A stretch of 64,000 nucleotides of DNA from Flavobacteriales bacterium (lineage in GTDB: Bacteria > Bacteroidota > Bacteroidia > Flavobacteriales_F > PHOS-HE28): positions 1 to 64,000 of the forward strand of contig JAIOIH010000010.1 of the NCBI GenBank assembly GCA_019912395.1. Direction: 5' to 3'. The translations under genes were made by a program, and so were the position numbers. Position 1 is the first letter of the stretch. The number at the start of each line of letters is the position of its first letter. Positions 54,847 through 63,855 of the stretch are shown one piece after another. The notes under the pieces were generated by a model that was not told the DNA's origin, ran no database searches, and worked only from the letters and a program-made list of their open reading frames with translations.

Positions 54847-54951
54847 CGACCCCTTCAGGGTCGTTGAGCATTCATGTCCAAGTGCAACATGCTGTGACCC
54901 CTCTGGGGTCAAAAGGCTTGTGGCTGTTGGGTTTCGACTCCGAAGGGGTCA
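54847..54951. repeat. Three 17-bp GACCCC-type palindromes
   Basis: Copies at 54847-54863, 54895-54911 and 54935-54951 each carry a GACCCC or GACTCC arm facing a GGGTC or GGGGTC arm. Spacing between starts is 48 and 40 bp. The pattern resembles dispersed palindromic intergenic repeats. Confidence 0.6.
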
Positions 54952-54984
54952 CAGCCGGAGTTGATCCCCAGTTCCAAAAAGCAA

Positions 54985-55004
54985 GGTCTCATTTCGTTGA
55001 GACC
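54985..55004 (-). terminator. Hairpin downstream of the 55072-55305 gene
   Basis: GGTCTCA and TGAGACC form a 7-bp stem around TTTCGT. On the minus strand it lies 67 bp past the stop of the small conserved gene and is followed by TTGCTTTTTGG, resembling an intrinsic terminator. Confidence 0.5.
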
Positions 55005-55071
55005 CAATTTCAACAGTGTGGACGGTTTGATCCGGCAACACCATTACCATTCCCCGGACACCAGTGGTCAG

Positions 55072-55305
55072 TTATTCAGCCAACCGCTCGGCGCGCCTCG
55101 GGCGCAACCTGTCGCGCACCACCAGCATGTGCTTCTCATCGCATTCCAGGGAGGCCACGCAGCGGCCTTGTACCATGGTGGTGTAGGTGCGGGGGTCCGC
55201 GATCGCGTTGGCCTCGCAGAACTCCTCCACGTGATGGCAGAAATGCTCGGCCGTGAGCTTGGCGTCCGGACCCAGAAAGTCCCAGTGAAAGCGTAGCGTG
55301 GGCAT
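55072..55305 (-). CDS. Small conserved hypothetical protein
   Basis: The ATG at 55305 gives 77 residues. The sequence has alternating beta-strand and helix character: LRFHWDFLGPDAKLTAEHFC, then HHVEEFCEANAI and GRCVASLECDEKHMLVVRD. It resembles small Bacteroidota proteins of unknown function with a FxWxFxGPxA opening. Three Cys and a His cluster could bind metal, but that is inference. The longer frame to 55389 has an atypical N-terminus. Confidence 0.7.
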   Translation of the reverse strand: MPTLRFHWDFLGPDAKLTAEHFCHHVEEFCEANAIADPRTYTTMVQGRCVASLECDEKHMLVVRDRLRPRRAERLAE

Positions 55306-55543
55306 CGGTGTTGATCCGTTGGTGAGGATGGAAGTCTGATCGGCTGATGGTCGTTCTTGGCGATCGCCTCCACCGATCAAGCTCGGCAAAGATCCGTTTT
55401 CTTCCTTGGATCGAGCGCACCGGAAGGTCCAATGGGCGACGAACTGCCGTATTCACGTATAGTCCGCGGAGCTGCCAAGCTCATCGTAATGGTTCCCCCG
55501 GAATTCGAGCGGATGCCCGTCCGCAGAAGATCCGTTACCCCGA

Positions 55544-55897
55544 TCAGCCCGCCGCCGCTACCGCCGCTTCCACCACCGCCTTCGCGTTCCCCGTGAACTG
55601 CTGCCCATCGATCACGATCACCGGCCGCTTCAGGAAGGTGTATTCCTGCAGGATCAGCTCTCGGTAGTCCTTTTCGGTCAGTGCTTTCCCGTGCAGGCCC
55701 ATGGCCCGGTACTTCATCGCCCTCCGGCTGAACAGGGCCTCATAGCTGCCCGCCCGCTCCCGCATGGCATCGAGTTGTTCCGGGGTGATCGGCTGCGTTT
55801 TGATGTCCTTCAGTTCGAAGCGCTCCAAGTGGGGGATCTCCTTGAGGATGCGCTGGCAGGTGGAGCAGGTGGAGAGGTGGTAGATCTTCAGGGCCAT
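55544..55897 (-). CDS. ArsC/Spx/MgsR family thioredoxin-fold protein
   Basis: The 117-residue protein has a thioredoxin-like fold with a CxxC motif at Cys11-Cys14 (LSTCSTCQRIL) and the family's later ALTEKDYRELILQEYTFLKR followed by PVIVIDGQQFTGNA. It could be an arsenate reductase-type enzyme or an Spx/MgsR-type regulator; no arsenic operon is nearby, so a regulatory or unknown redox role is as likely. Confidence 0.85.
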   Translation of the reverse strand: MALKIYHLSTCSTCQRILKEIPHLERFELKDIKTQPITPEQLDAMRERAGSYEALFSRRAMKYRAMGLHGKALTEKDYRELILQEYTFLKRPVIVIDGQQFTGNAKAVVEAAVAAAG

Positions 55898-56045
55898 TGC
55901 GCGAAGATCGTCACTCGCTTCCGCTCACGGAATAGCGCGCTCGGTGCTGCTGAGAACACGGCTGTGTGATGGCCACGGCCATGTTGACTTCACGAAGCAG
56001 ACCCTTCCGACCTTCCGGCTATCTTCGGCGCATTCCCATCGCACC

Positions 56046-56474
56046 ATGTACACCGGCCTTCAACACCTCCACTCCTACTTCGCTTACCTCGTATTGCTGG
56101 CCCTTGTGGTGGCAGTGGTGCACGCCATGTTCGGCTTGTCCGGTAAGCGCCCTTTCTCGTCCACTAGCCGCAAGCTTGTCTTGTTCGGCCTCATTTTCAC
56201 GCATTTGCAGATCGTCTTCGGGCTGGTCATTTACTTCATTTCACCCATGGGCATGCGGAATCTCTCCGGTGAAACGATGAAGGACCCGGTTGCACGGCTC
56301 TTCGCGCTGGAGCATCCGCTGATGATGCTCGTGGCGATCATCTTGATCACCATCGGATACGCGAAGGCCAAACGCGCCACCATGGATGCGCGGAAGTTCA
56401 AGCTCGTCGCTTGGTTCTATGGCATCGGTCTGCTGCTGATCCTCTCGCGCATTCCCTGGGCCACGTGGCCGTGA
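56046..56474 (+). CDS. Four-helix membrane protein, cytochrome-b-like
   Basis: The ATG at 56046 gives 142 residues with four membrane helices: SYFAYLVLLALVVAVVHAMF, KLVLFGLIFTHLQIVFGLVI, LEHPLMMLVAIILITIGYAK and KLVAWFYGIGLLLILSRI. Conserved His residues occur near membrane faces (HLHS, VVHA, THLQ, LEHP), suggesting heme ligation as in cytochrome b561-like families. Its job is unknown. A TATCTTCG box lies upstream (56022-56029). It converges on asnS. Confidence 0.75.
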   Translation: MYTGLQHLHSYFAYLVLLALVVAVVHAMFGLSGKRPFSSTSRKLVLFGLIFTHLQIVFGLVIYFISPMGMRNLSGETMKDPVARLFALEHPLMMLVAIILITIGYAKAKRATMDARKFKLVAWFYGIGLLLILSRIPWATWP

Positions 56475-56529
56475 ACAGCTCTTAGGGTTTCTCCTTCACT
56501 GCGAACGGAGGGCGGGGCTGGTACGCGGC

Positions 56530-57981
<1,452 letters not shown>

Positions 57982-57984
57982 TTC

Positions 57985-58030
57985 GATCAGACAATTAGAC
58001 GATCAGAGGATCAGACGATCAGACGATCGG
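57985..58030 (-). repeat. Octamer tandem repeat (GATCAGAC) directly upstream of asnS
   Basis: On the plus strand five consecutive 8-bp units (GATCAGAC, AATTAGAC, GATCAGAG, GATCAGAC, GATCAGAC) and a partial GATCGG run from 57985 to 58030. Three bases separate them from the asnS ATG (complement of 57979-57981). On the coding strand the unit reads GTCTGATC. Confidence 0.85.
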
Positions 58031-58318
58031 AAAAGACCTGACCGCCTGCGCTGGGCGGCTGCAAAGGAACGATGGCGGCGGGATATGGCACGCACGCCCC
58101 TCCAGGCCATTGAAAGCACGGTATGGTCGGCGCTGCGCGCGAGGACCCGTCAAACCGCCACTTTTTCACCTGGCCCCGAAAGATCGACAGGACCTGCCGC
58201 CTCGTTTTATGAAATTTGATCAACACCGTGTAAAAGTTGTCAGGGCAAATGCAGTGGCACCTTGTTTGCCCACCGGAACGCGCCCCCGACCATGTGGCCG
58301 GGGTAAAAAACCAAAACA
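58031..58318. other. Remaining gene-free DNA between asnS and hsp20
   Basis: Together with the octamer repeat this makes a 337-bp gap between divergent genes. No convincing promoter for hsp20 is seen; a TTTGATC and a TTGTTTG occur but do not fit the -33/-7 spacing well. No CIRCE element is visible. Nothing coding is evident. Confidence 0.45.
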
Positions 58319-58765
58319 ATGACACTTGTGAAGTATAAGGGTGCACCGGTGAGCACAGCTTCCCCGGTGGACCGCCTGGCCAGCGAGATCTTCGGCCCCA
58401 ACATTTCCCGCCTCTTCGGCAGCGACGGCTTCATGGACCACGGCCCGCGCGTGAACATCGTGGAGGGCAACGATGCCTTCCGGCTGGAGATGCAGGCCCC
58501 GGGCTTCGACAAGAAGGACCTGAAGCTGGAGATGGTGGACGATACCCTCACCATCCGGGGCGAACAGACCGAGGAGCAGCAGAAGGAGGACGACCGCTGG
58601 ACCCGGCGCGAGTTCAGCCGCACCGCCTTCGAGCGCAGCTTCGTGATGCCCCAGAGCGTGAAGGCCGATGGCATCAAGGCGGACTACGTGAACGGCGTGC
58701 TGCAGGTGACCATTCCGAAATCGGAGGAGGCCAAGCCCAAGACGCGCACCATCAGCATCCGCTAA
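58319..58765 (+). CDS. Hsp20/alpha-crystallin family small heat-shock protein
   Basis: The 148-residue chaperone has a short N-terminal region (SPVDRLASEIFGPNISRLFG), an alpha-crystallin domain (about 45-140: VNIVEGNDAFRLEMQAPGFD, LKLEMVDDTLTIRGE), and the conserved FERSFVMPQSVKADGIKADY. The dimer/oligomer tail ends RTISIR with an IxI-type motif. It holds unfolded proteins under stress. A hairpin (58784-58812) follows, then a lipoprotein gene on the same strand. Confidence 0.95.
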   Translation: MTLVKYKGAPVSTASPVDRLASEIFGPNISRLFGSDGFMDHGPRVNIVEGNDAFRLEMQAPGFDKKDLKLEMVDDTLTIRGEQTEEQQKEDDRWTRREFSRTAFERSFVMPQSVKADGIKADYVNGVLQVTIPKSEEAKPKTRTISIR

Positions 58766-58783
58766 GCGGCCCTGCGAAGTGAA

Positions 58784-58820
58784 GGGAGGCCGCCAACACC
58801 GGGCGGCCTTCCTTGCTTCC
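58784..58820 (+). terminator. Probable terminator after hsp20
   Basis: GGGAGGCCGCC (58784-58794) pairs with GGCGGCCTTCC (58802-58812) with one G-U pair and a short loop, followed by TTGCTTCC. It lies 18 bp beyond the stop codon. Confidence 0.6.
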
Positions 58821-58849
58821 AACGGAACCAATTGAAAAACCCGTCGACC

Positions 58850-59356
58850 ATGAAAACCATTGGAACAACCCCGTTGGTGCATGCGTTGGCCCTCGTGACC
58901 ATGGTCCTGTCCGCCTGCAACGGACAGGCGCAGCAGCACCAGACCGGTCCCGCGAAAGCGGATACCCTGGCACCACCCCCGGATACCCCGAGGACCGAGG
59001 TGCGCGTGAACAAGGAGTACGATGCGAACGGCAACCTGATCGCCTACGACTCCACCTACTCCTCCTACTACAACAGCCACAACGCGGACCCCGCGTACAT
59101 GGACAGCCTGTTCCGCGACTTCCGCCCGCGCTTCAGGGAACGCTTCCCGTTCCTGACTGACCCGGGATTCAACGACCTGTTCTTCCGCGACTCGCTCCTC
59201 TACCCCGACTTCTTCCACAACGACTTCTTCCGCAAGCGGATGGAGATGAACACGAGGTGGATGGAGGAGATGATGGCGCGGATGGACTCCCTGAAGAACG
59301 AATACTTCCGCGATGGCGCGGTGAAGCCTCCGCGGCAGGAAGGCAAGCCCCAGTGA
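58850..59356 (+). CDS. Lipoprotein of unknown function
   Basis: From the ATG at 58850 the protein has 168 residues with a lipoprotein signal (LVHALALVTMVLSACN). After a Pro-rich segment (LAPPPDTPRTEVRVN) it is highly aromatic and charged: YDANGNLIAYDSTYSSYY, FRDFRPRFRERFPFL, and DFFHNDFFRKRMEMNTRWM. The periodic Phe/Asp/Arg motif suggests a helical, surface-seeking domain. Similar proteins follow hsp20 in some Bacteroidota; function unknown. A TTG at 58832 could start it, but the ATG fits the signal better. Confidence 0.75.
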   Translation: MKTIGTTPLVHALALVTMVLSACNGQAQQHQTGPAKADTLAPPPDTPRTEVRVNKEYDANGNLIAYDSTYSSYYNSHNADPAYMDSLFRDFRPRFRERFPFLTDPGFNDLFFRDSLLYPDFFHNDFFRKRMEMNTRWMEEMMARMDSLKNEYFRDGAVKPPRQEGKPQ

Positions 59357-59368
59357 TCCACCGCTCCC

Positions 59369-59674
59369 ATGGAAGGCATCGAGGAGGCCATCATCAAGGT
59401 GTACATGCTGCAACGCGACTCCATGCGCGAACGCGCGGAGGCGATGCTGGAGCAGGCACCGGACCGCGACATCCCACCCACCTGGGTGGTGCCGATGGAC
59501 GTGCCCGCAGTGGACAGGCTCGTGGGGCGCTTGAAGCCCTACCTCTACTACGACCGGCAGCGGAAACGCTTCACGCACATCGTGCATGCCTTTGCGGTGG
59601 TCCCGAACGCTTCGGAGCCTGCCAACGCCTTCCCCGTGCATCGGGTGATCACCATACCCGAAGCGCTCGGGTGA
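59369..59674 (+). CDS. Small hypothetical protein
   Basis: A 101-residue protein 12 bp after the lipoprotein gene. The first half is a charged helix (MLQRDSMRERAEAMLEQAPD) and the second has beta character (LYYDRQRKRFTHIVHAFAVV). No known motif is recognised. Its operon position with hsp20 and the lipoprotein makes a stress-linked role possible but unproven. Confidence 0.6.
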   Translation: MEGIEEAIIKVYMLQRDSMRERAEAMLEQAPDRDIPPTWVVPMDVPAVDRLVGRLKPYLYYDRQRKRFTHIVHAFAVVPNASEPANAFPVHRVITIPEALG

Positions 59675-59867
59675 GCGGGGGCGTGGTGAGCACGGGCAGG
59701 TGCCCGAAGTGGGAACCTTGGTTTCGCCCATGGCAAAAAGCCCCGCTTTCCGGCGCGACCCTACACTTGCACACAACGGATCACTGAAGAGGACCGGGTG
59801 GGTCCGAGACGTATCGAACTCACGCGACGGAAAACGGAAATGCCTGATCTCCCGAACGGTGTTGCGG

Positions 59868-60767
59868 TCAGCGGATATTCTCCAGCTTTCGCTGCAGGGC
59901 ATCCACGGTGCGCTGCACCTCGTTCCGGGCGGCGGCCTTCGCGTCCTGCTCCTGCTGCACGTCGGGCAGGTTGGAGCTGGTCTTGGACAGTTCCCTTTGG
60001 GCCTTGGCCTCGTTGGCCATCAACTTGGCCATCCGCGCTTCGTTCTTGGTGATCCCGGACCGCGCCTTGGTGAGCTTCTTCAGGTCCTTGGGGTCCTGGC
60101 CCAGCATCCACTTCTCGTTGTAGAGGTCGATCTCCCTCTGCATGATGGCGCGCTCATTTTGCAGCTTGCTCCTTTCCTTGGCGTTCTTCTCCACTTGGCT
60201 TTGGGCCTTGTTCAGCTTCTTCCGGGCCTTGTCCCGGCTTTTGGCGGCGCTCTCGGCCTTGCCGTGGGCCTTGCCCAGCTTCTTGGTCCATGCGTCCACC
60301 TGTTGCTGCACCACGGCCTTGTTCAACTGCACGCCCAGGTCGCGCACGGCGGGTGATAGCGCGGGGTTGCCCACGGGGGTGGAAGTGCCGCTGTTGAGGA
60401 AGGCGAGCGAAAGGGTGCTCAGGCGCTGTTTCTTGTTCTGCGTCACTCGGGCGAGCACGTCCACCGGAGCGCTGCCGGCCGCCGCGAAGGTGACGCCCGT
60501 GGCCTTCATCAGCCGGCCTTGCTTCCTGAAGGAGGTACCGGGCAGCACGGTCTTCAGCAGAGCGCTCACCTGCTTTGCGCTTGCCTCATGCACGGGCACC
60601 GAGAAGGCGGGCACGTTGACGCTATCGTTCCGCAGCGAATCCGCGCCCACGGCGATCACCTTGTCCCACACCAGCGTGGTACCGTCCTTCAGGGTGTTCT
60701 GGGCGGTGCTGCCCATGGCCAGCGCGAGGGCGAAGGGAAGGACCAAAAGGCTGCGGCGCGTATGCAT
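59868..60767 (-). CDS. Exported coiled-coil protein
   Basis: The 299-residue protein has a signal peptide (MHTRRSLLVLPFALALAMGS). Residues 25 to about 130 are beta-rich (TTLVWDKVIAVGADSLRNDS, DVLARVTQNKKQRLSTLSLA). The rest is a long, highly charged Ala/Lys/Glu coiled coil (WTKKLGKAHGKAESAAKSRD and KQRELSK-like repeats) ending ALQRKLENIR. It is probably periplasmic. The family is unknown to me. A TACCTTTG promoter box lies 23 bp upstream. Confidence 0.78.
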   Translation of the reverse strand: MHTRRSLLVLPFALALAMGSTAQNTLKDGTTLVWDKVIAVGADSLRNDSVNVPAFSVPVHEASAKQVSALLKTVLPGTSFRKQGRLMKATGVTFAAAGSAPVDVLARVTQNKKQRLSTLSLAFLNSGTSTPVGNPALSPAVRDLGVQLNKAVVQQQVDAWTKKLGKAHGKAESAAKSRDKARKKLNKAQSQVEKNAKERSKLQNERAIMQREIDLYNEKWMLGQDPKDLKKLTKARSGITKNEARMAKLMANEAKAQRELSKTSSNLPDVQQEQDAKAAARNEVQRTVDALQRKLENIR

Positions 60768-61211
60768 GGGGGATGGGGGGTTGGGTAGCGCAAAGGTAGG
60801 CCCGGTAAAGGGTGTGTTTCATCCACCCCGACACTGGTACTGGAGCTACCCGAACGGATACCCCGGGCAGATCGCCGTCCTCCATTCCCGGAATTGGACC
60901 GAAGGCGACGATCGCGGGACCCGCGTGGCACGCTCCGGGTGAAGACCACTTCGTCACCGATATGCATGGGGATCTCCGCAACCTATTCGATGTGGGTGAT
61001 GTGAACCTCGTTGAGATCCAAGGTCTTTCCCGGCATTACCGAGACCGGGCGATGGCGGATGGACGAGTCGCTCAATGTCAAGTACGACCTGCCCAAAAAC
61101 CTCCATGGCCGCCTTGGCCTGCCGTCCAATTCTGACCACCGCCCGGTGGAAGGCGCGACCGGGACGGACCATCCGTACCGGATCGCCCTTGGCCGGGAGC
61201 TTTAGCAGCGA
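60768..61211. other. Gene-free interval upstream of the coiled-coil gene
   Basis: A 444-bp gap between two minus-strand genes. A TACCTTTG box occupies 60791-60798. One minus-strand frame is open from about 61201 to a TAG at 60983 and ends DLNEVHITHIE, which reads like a protein C-terminus, but no start codon or homology supports it. I treat it as a possible coding remnant. Confidence 0.35.
60791..60798 (-). promoter_or_regulatory. Probable -7 box for the coiled-coil gene (TACCTTTG)
   Basis: TACCTTTG on the minus strand matches TAnnTTTG and lies 23 bp upstream of the ATG at 60767. Confidence 0.5.
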
Positions 61212-62447
61212 TCAGAACGAGATATCCCATTGCAAGCGCACACGGCTCCCTTCGGCGCGCGCGAGGTCCTGCTGCTCGAAGGTGATCAAGCTGTATTCCA
61301 CGGAGAGCTTGTTCTTATGCCCGGCCGCGAAGAACCAGTTCACCACTGCCGTATACTCAGTCTGCAGATGGCCGGGCACACTGCTATCCGGCTGATGGAA
61401 CGCATAGCGGGCGGCCAGTTCCAGGGCCTTGGGGATGCCGGGGAAGGACCCGTGCAGGAAATAGCCGGCCTGCACGTAGCTGCCCACGAGGTCCCGGGTG
61501 CCGCCGCCATGCCGATCGTCGATATGCTTCCAATGCGACTCGTGTTGCCAGCTGAAGCCCTTGTACTTGAAGGCTGTTTCCACCATGATCTGCTCCACGT
61601 CGTAGAGACTGGTATCCGTGTCGGGGAGTCCTTCCAAGGCACCGCCTCCGGCTTGCGAAAAGCGCGTGTACCGGCTGCGGTTGGTAGCACCGCCCACGGC
61701 GAGTAACGCTGCGGGCTTCGGGGTGCGTTCCTGATCACTGCCGTTCAACTTCACCACACGGCCCAAGGGGTTCCATTGCAAGCGCGCCTCGTACATCAAG
61801 TGCCTATCATCATTGTCCCGCGCGCCACGGCCAGTGCCAGTGAGGGCGCTCAGCCAGTAGTTCACGTTCGCCATGCCGCTTCCGTCCAGGTGGCCGTACA
61901 CTTCCACCCCTTGCTGGCGGTCCAGCGTGAAGGGCCGGTTGATCAATGAGCGCTCCACCATCTGTTGCTCCCCGCTGGAGATCATGCGTTCGCGGTTGTA
62001 TTGGGTCTTCCACTGGCCCACCTTCAGGGACAGGCCCTTGTAGCGTTCCACCATCACCCTGAGATCGAGCAGATTGCCTCGGCCCATCTCATACTCGAAG
62101 TAGTACTTGAGCCACGGCTCGTAGGCGTGCCCGCCGATCTTGAGCCGGGCGCGGTTCACCTTGAATGCCGTGGTCCCTTGGTCGCTGAAGTCATCATACG
62201 TCAGCGGGTCCTGGTCGAAGGGAGTGGTGAAACGGAATTGCAGGCGCGCGGCCAGCTGCAGTTCGTACTTCCCATCAGGGGTGGCCAGGATGAAGCCCTT
62301 GGAGCTGTGCTGGTTCTCCGAGCGCGGCGGGATAGTGTCCGCATTCTCCACATCCTGGGCAGCACAGTGGGCGGCAACAAGCAGTGCGACCGGGAGGAGG
62401 GACCATTTCGCCGAGGAAAGCATAAAAGGCTTGAATGGAAAGTGCAT
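61212..62447 (-). CDS. Phosphate-selective porin O/P-like outer-membrane porin
   Basis: About 411 residues from the ATG at 62447 (or Met at 62423). The signal peptide is MLSSAKWSLLPVALLVAAHC then AAQ. The mature part has the OprO/OprP beginning (SKGFILATPDGKYELQLAAR, LQFRF) and a barrel of amphipathic strands: YEPWLKYYFEYEMGRGNLLD, VKVGQWKTQYNRERM-like LKVGQWKTQYNRERMISSGE, and the last strand GSRVRLQWDISF with the terminal Phe. It forms anion-permeable channels in the outer membrane by family; the substrate is unproven. Confidence 0.9.
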   Translation of the reverse strand: MHFPFKPFMLSSAKWSLLPVALLVAAHCAAQDVENADTIPPRSENQHSSKGFILATPDGKYELQLAARLQFRFTTPFDQDPLTYDDFSDQGTTAFKVNRARLKIGGHAYEPWLKYYFEYEMGRGNLLDLRVMVERYKGLSLKVGQWKTQYNRERMISSGEQQMVERSLINRPFTLDRQQGVEVYGHLDGSGMANVNYWLSALTGTGRGARDNDDRHLMYEARLQWNPLGRVVKLNGSDQERTPKPAALLAVGGATNRSRYTRFSQAGGGALEGLPDTDTSLYDVEQIMVETAFKYKGFSWQHESHWKHIDDRHGGGTRDLVGSYVQAGYFLHGSFPGIPKALELAARYAFHQPDSSVPGHLQTEYTAVVNWFFAAGHKNKLSVEYSLITFEQQDLARAEGSRVRLQWDISF

Positions 62448-62495
62448 GTGGTTGTCGTTCGCGGGATCGGTCCCCGTCCCTTGCTTTTGCATGGC

Positions 62496-62903
62496 CTAGA
62501 GGAACGTACTGGGCCCGATCCGTATGTTGGTGTTGCGCACGCCGCAATGCGGCTCGGTGATCCCGTTTGGATAGCGGCCATCACTGCCCGGGAGGAGCAG
62601 TTTGATGGCTGCACCCGCGTGTGCCATCGCATTGCTTGGCTGCGCCTTGCCATCGCCGGGGATGCCCGCGGAGCTTCCATCCGCCAGCCACCGCTCAGTA
62701 CGCTTGTAGCCCAGGTCCGGTCCGCCGGGTGGATGCTCGCCCTCAGTTGAGGTCCCGTCGGTATAGCTCTCCGGCTGCGGCTGATAAATGGTGATGGTGC
62801 GGCCATCATCGGTATTCAATACCTCGGGCCCTTGGTCCCGGGCCATGAGCGCGGCAGGCAGGGACAGTAGCGCAGGAATCAGGAGGGCTCGAAACCTGTT
62901 CAT
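62496..62903 (-). CDS. Small secreted hypothetical protein
   Basis: The ATG at 62903 gives 135 residues with a signal peptide (MNRFRALLIPALLSLPAALMA). The mature part is Gly/Pro/Asp-rich (GRTITIYQPQPESYTDGTST, GEHPPGGPDLGYKRTERWLA) and has one Cys near the end. It starts 24 bp from a TAGTTTTG box and ends 48 bp before the porin ATG, so the two are probably cotranscribed. Function unknown. Confidence 0.7.
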   Translation of the reverse strand: MNRFRALLIPALLSLPAALMARDQGPEVLNTDDGRTITIYQPQPESYTDGTSTEGEHPPGGPDLGYKRTERWLADGSSAGIPGDGKAQPSNAMAHAGAAIKLLLPGSDGRYPNGITEPHCGVRNTNIRIGPSTFL

Positions 62904-62927
62904 GGCGAAGGGATGGGGATGAGGCGG

Positions 62928-62935
62928 CAAAACTA
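62928..62935 (-). promoter_or_regulatory. Probable -7 box for the small secreted protein/porin (TAGTTTTG)
   Basis: The minus-strand TAGTTTTG matches TAnnTTTG and lies 24 bp upstream of the ATG at 62903. Confidence 0.5.
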
Positions 62936-63154
62936 CGCGGAGGACATCGGCGCATTGGCCGCCGACCTCACATTCGTTCCACTTACCTGTGATCAGGACT
63001 GATCGCAACCGTACACCCCGTTTCGCCTTCACTCGTTTTCGTTTCCCTGTGCGAAATGGGGAAGAACACCTCGCCTGGGCGCCAGAGGCGGGTATTCCAA
63101 CGGCACACCGGAAACATTTTTTCTTCAATTCGTTTCCAGTGTGTCGATATTGTC

Positions 63155-63162
63155 TACATTTG
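63155..63162 (+). promoter_or_regulatory. Probable -7 box for the TetR gene (TACATTTG)
   Basis: TACATTTG matches TAnnTTTG and is 12 bases before the TetR ATG, implying a very short leader. The longer open frame reaching 62989 would begin upstream of this box. Confidence 0.55.
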
Positions 63163-63174
63163 CGCCCTCCAAAA

Positions 63175-63855
63175 ATGATGGACTCCGACAAAAGCAAGCC
63201 CATGGATGAGCGCGGTGATCGTTTGATCGCCGAGGCTGCCAAGGCCTTTTGGACCTACGGGATCAAGAGCATGACGATGGACGACCTGTCCACCCGGCTC
63301 GGCATCAGCAAGAAGACCCTCTACCAGCACGTGAAGGACAAGAACGACCTGGTGGACAAGGTGCTCACGCACATCTCGAAGGATTTCAAGTGCATGGTGG
63401 ACGAGAGCTCGGGTCGCGACAAGAACGCGATCGACGAGCTGTTCAACATCACCACCACGGTGGCCGACCGGCTCAAGGACATCCACCCGTCCATCCACTT
63501 CGACCTGGAGAAATACCATCCGGCCGCTTTCCGCAAGATGCTGGACGACAAGCGGCGGGAGATCTACACCACCACCACCGGGAACCTGCAACGGGGTATT
63601 GATGAAGGCCTGTACCGCACGGACCTGAACATCCCGATGATCGCCACGATCTACATCGCCCGCTTCGACATGGTCTTCGATGGCGAGCTCTTCCCACCCG
63701 ACCGTTTCCGCCCGGAGGAGCTGCACTGGGAACTGTTCCGCTATCACATCCGCGGCATCGCCAGCGCAAAGGGCCTGAAGTATCTGGAGAGGAAGGTCCG
63801 CAAGGAAATGAAGACCGCAACGCCGTCGCCCGGCAAAGCACCAAAGAATCCATGA
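63175..63855 (+). CDS. TetR/AcrR family transcriptional regulator
   Basis: The protein of 226 residues starts at the tandem ATG at 63175/63178. The N-terminal helix-turn-helix is clear: LIAEAAKAFWTYGIKSMTMD, DLSTRLGISKKTLYQHVKDK. The remaining residues form the ligand-binding helical domain (IHFDLEKYHPAAFRKMLDDK, IATIYIARFDMVFDGELF). TetR proteins repress transporter genes until an inducer binds. Its stop overlaps the ATG of the next gene (TolC) by four bases, so it likely regulates an efflux operon beyond the window, including itself. Confidence 0.95.
   Translation: MMDSDKSKPMDERGDRLIAEAAKAFWTYGIKSMTMDDLSTRLGISKKTLYQHVKDKNDLVDKVLTHISKDFKCMVDESSGRDKNAIDELFNITTTVADRLKDIHPSIHFDLEKYHPAAFRKMLDDKRREIYTTTTGNLQRGIDEGLYRTDLNIPMIATIYIARFDMVFDGELFPPDRFRPEELHWELFRYHIRGIASAKGLKYLERKVRKEMKTATPSPGKAPKNP

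Larger units (their letters stand above)
54749..55071. other. Gene-free interval with palindromic repeats
   Basis: The 323-bp gap holds an inverted pair at 54760-54812, three CGACCCC/GGGGTCA-type palindromes and a hairpin at 54985-55004. No plausible coding frame is present. See the separate repeat entries. Confidence 0.6.

Noticed and set aside
55136..55667. Several overlapping 79-106 codon frames near 55.1-55.7 kb
   Set aside because: They overlap better-supported small genes on the minus strand and have low-complexity or Pro/Arg-rich translations.
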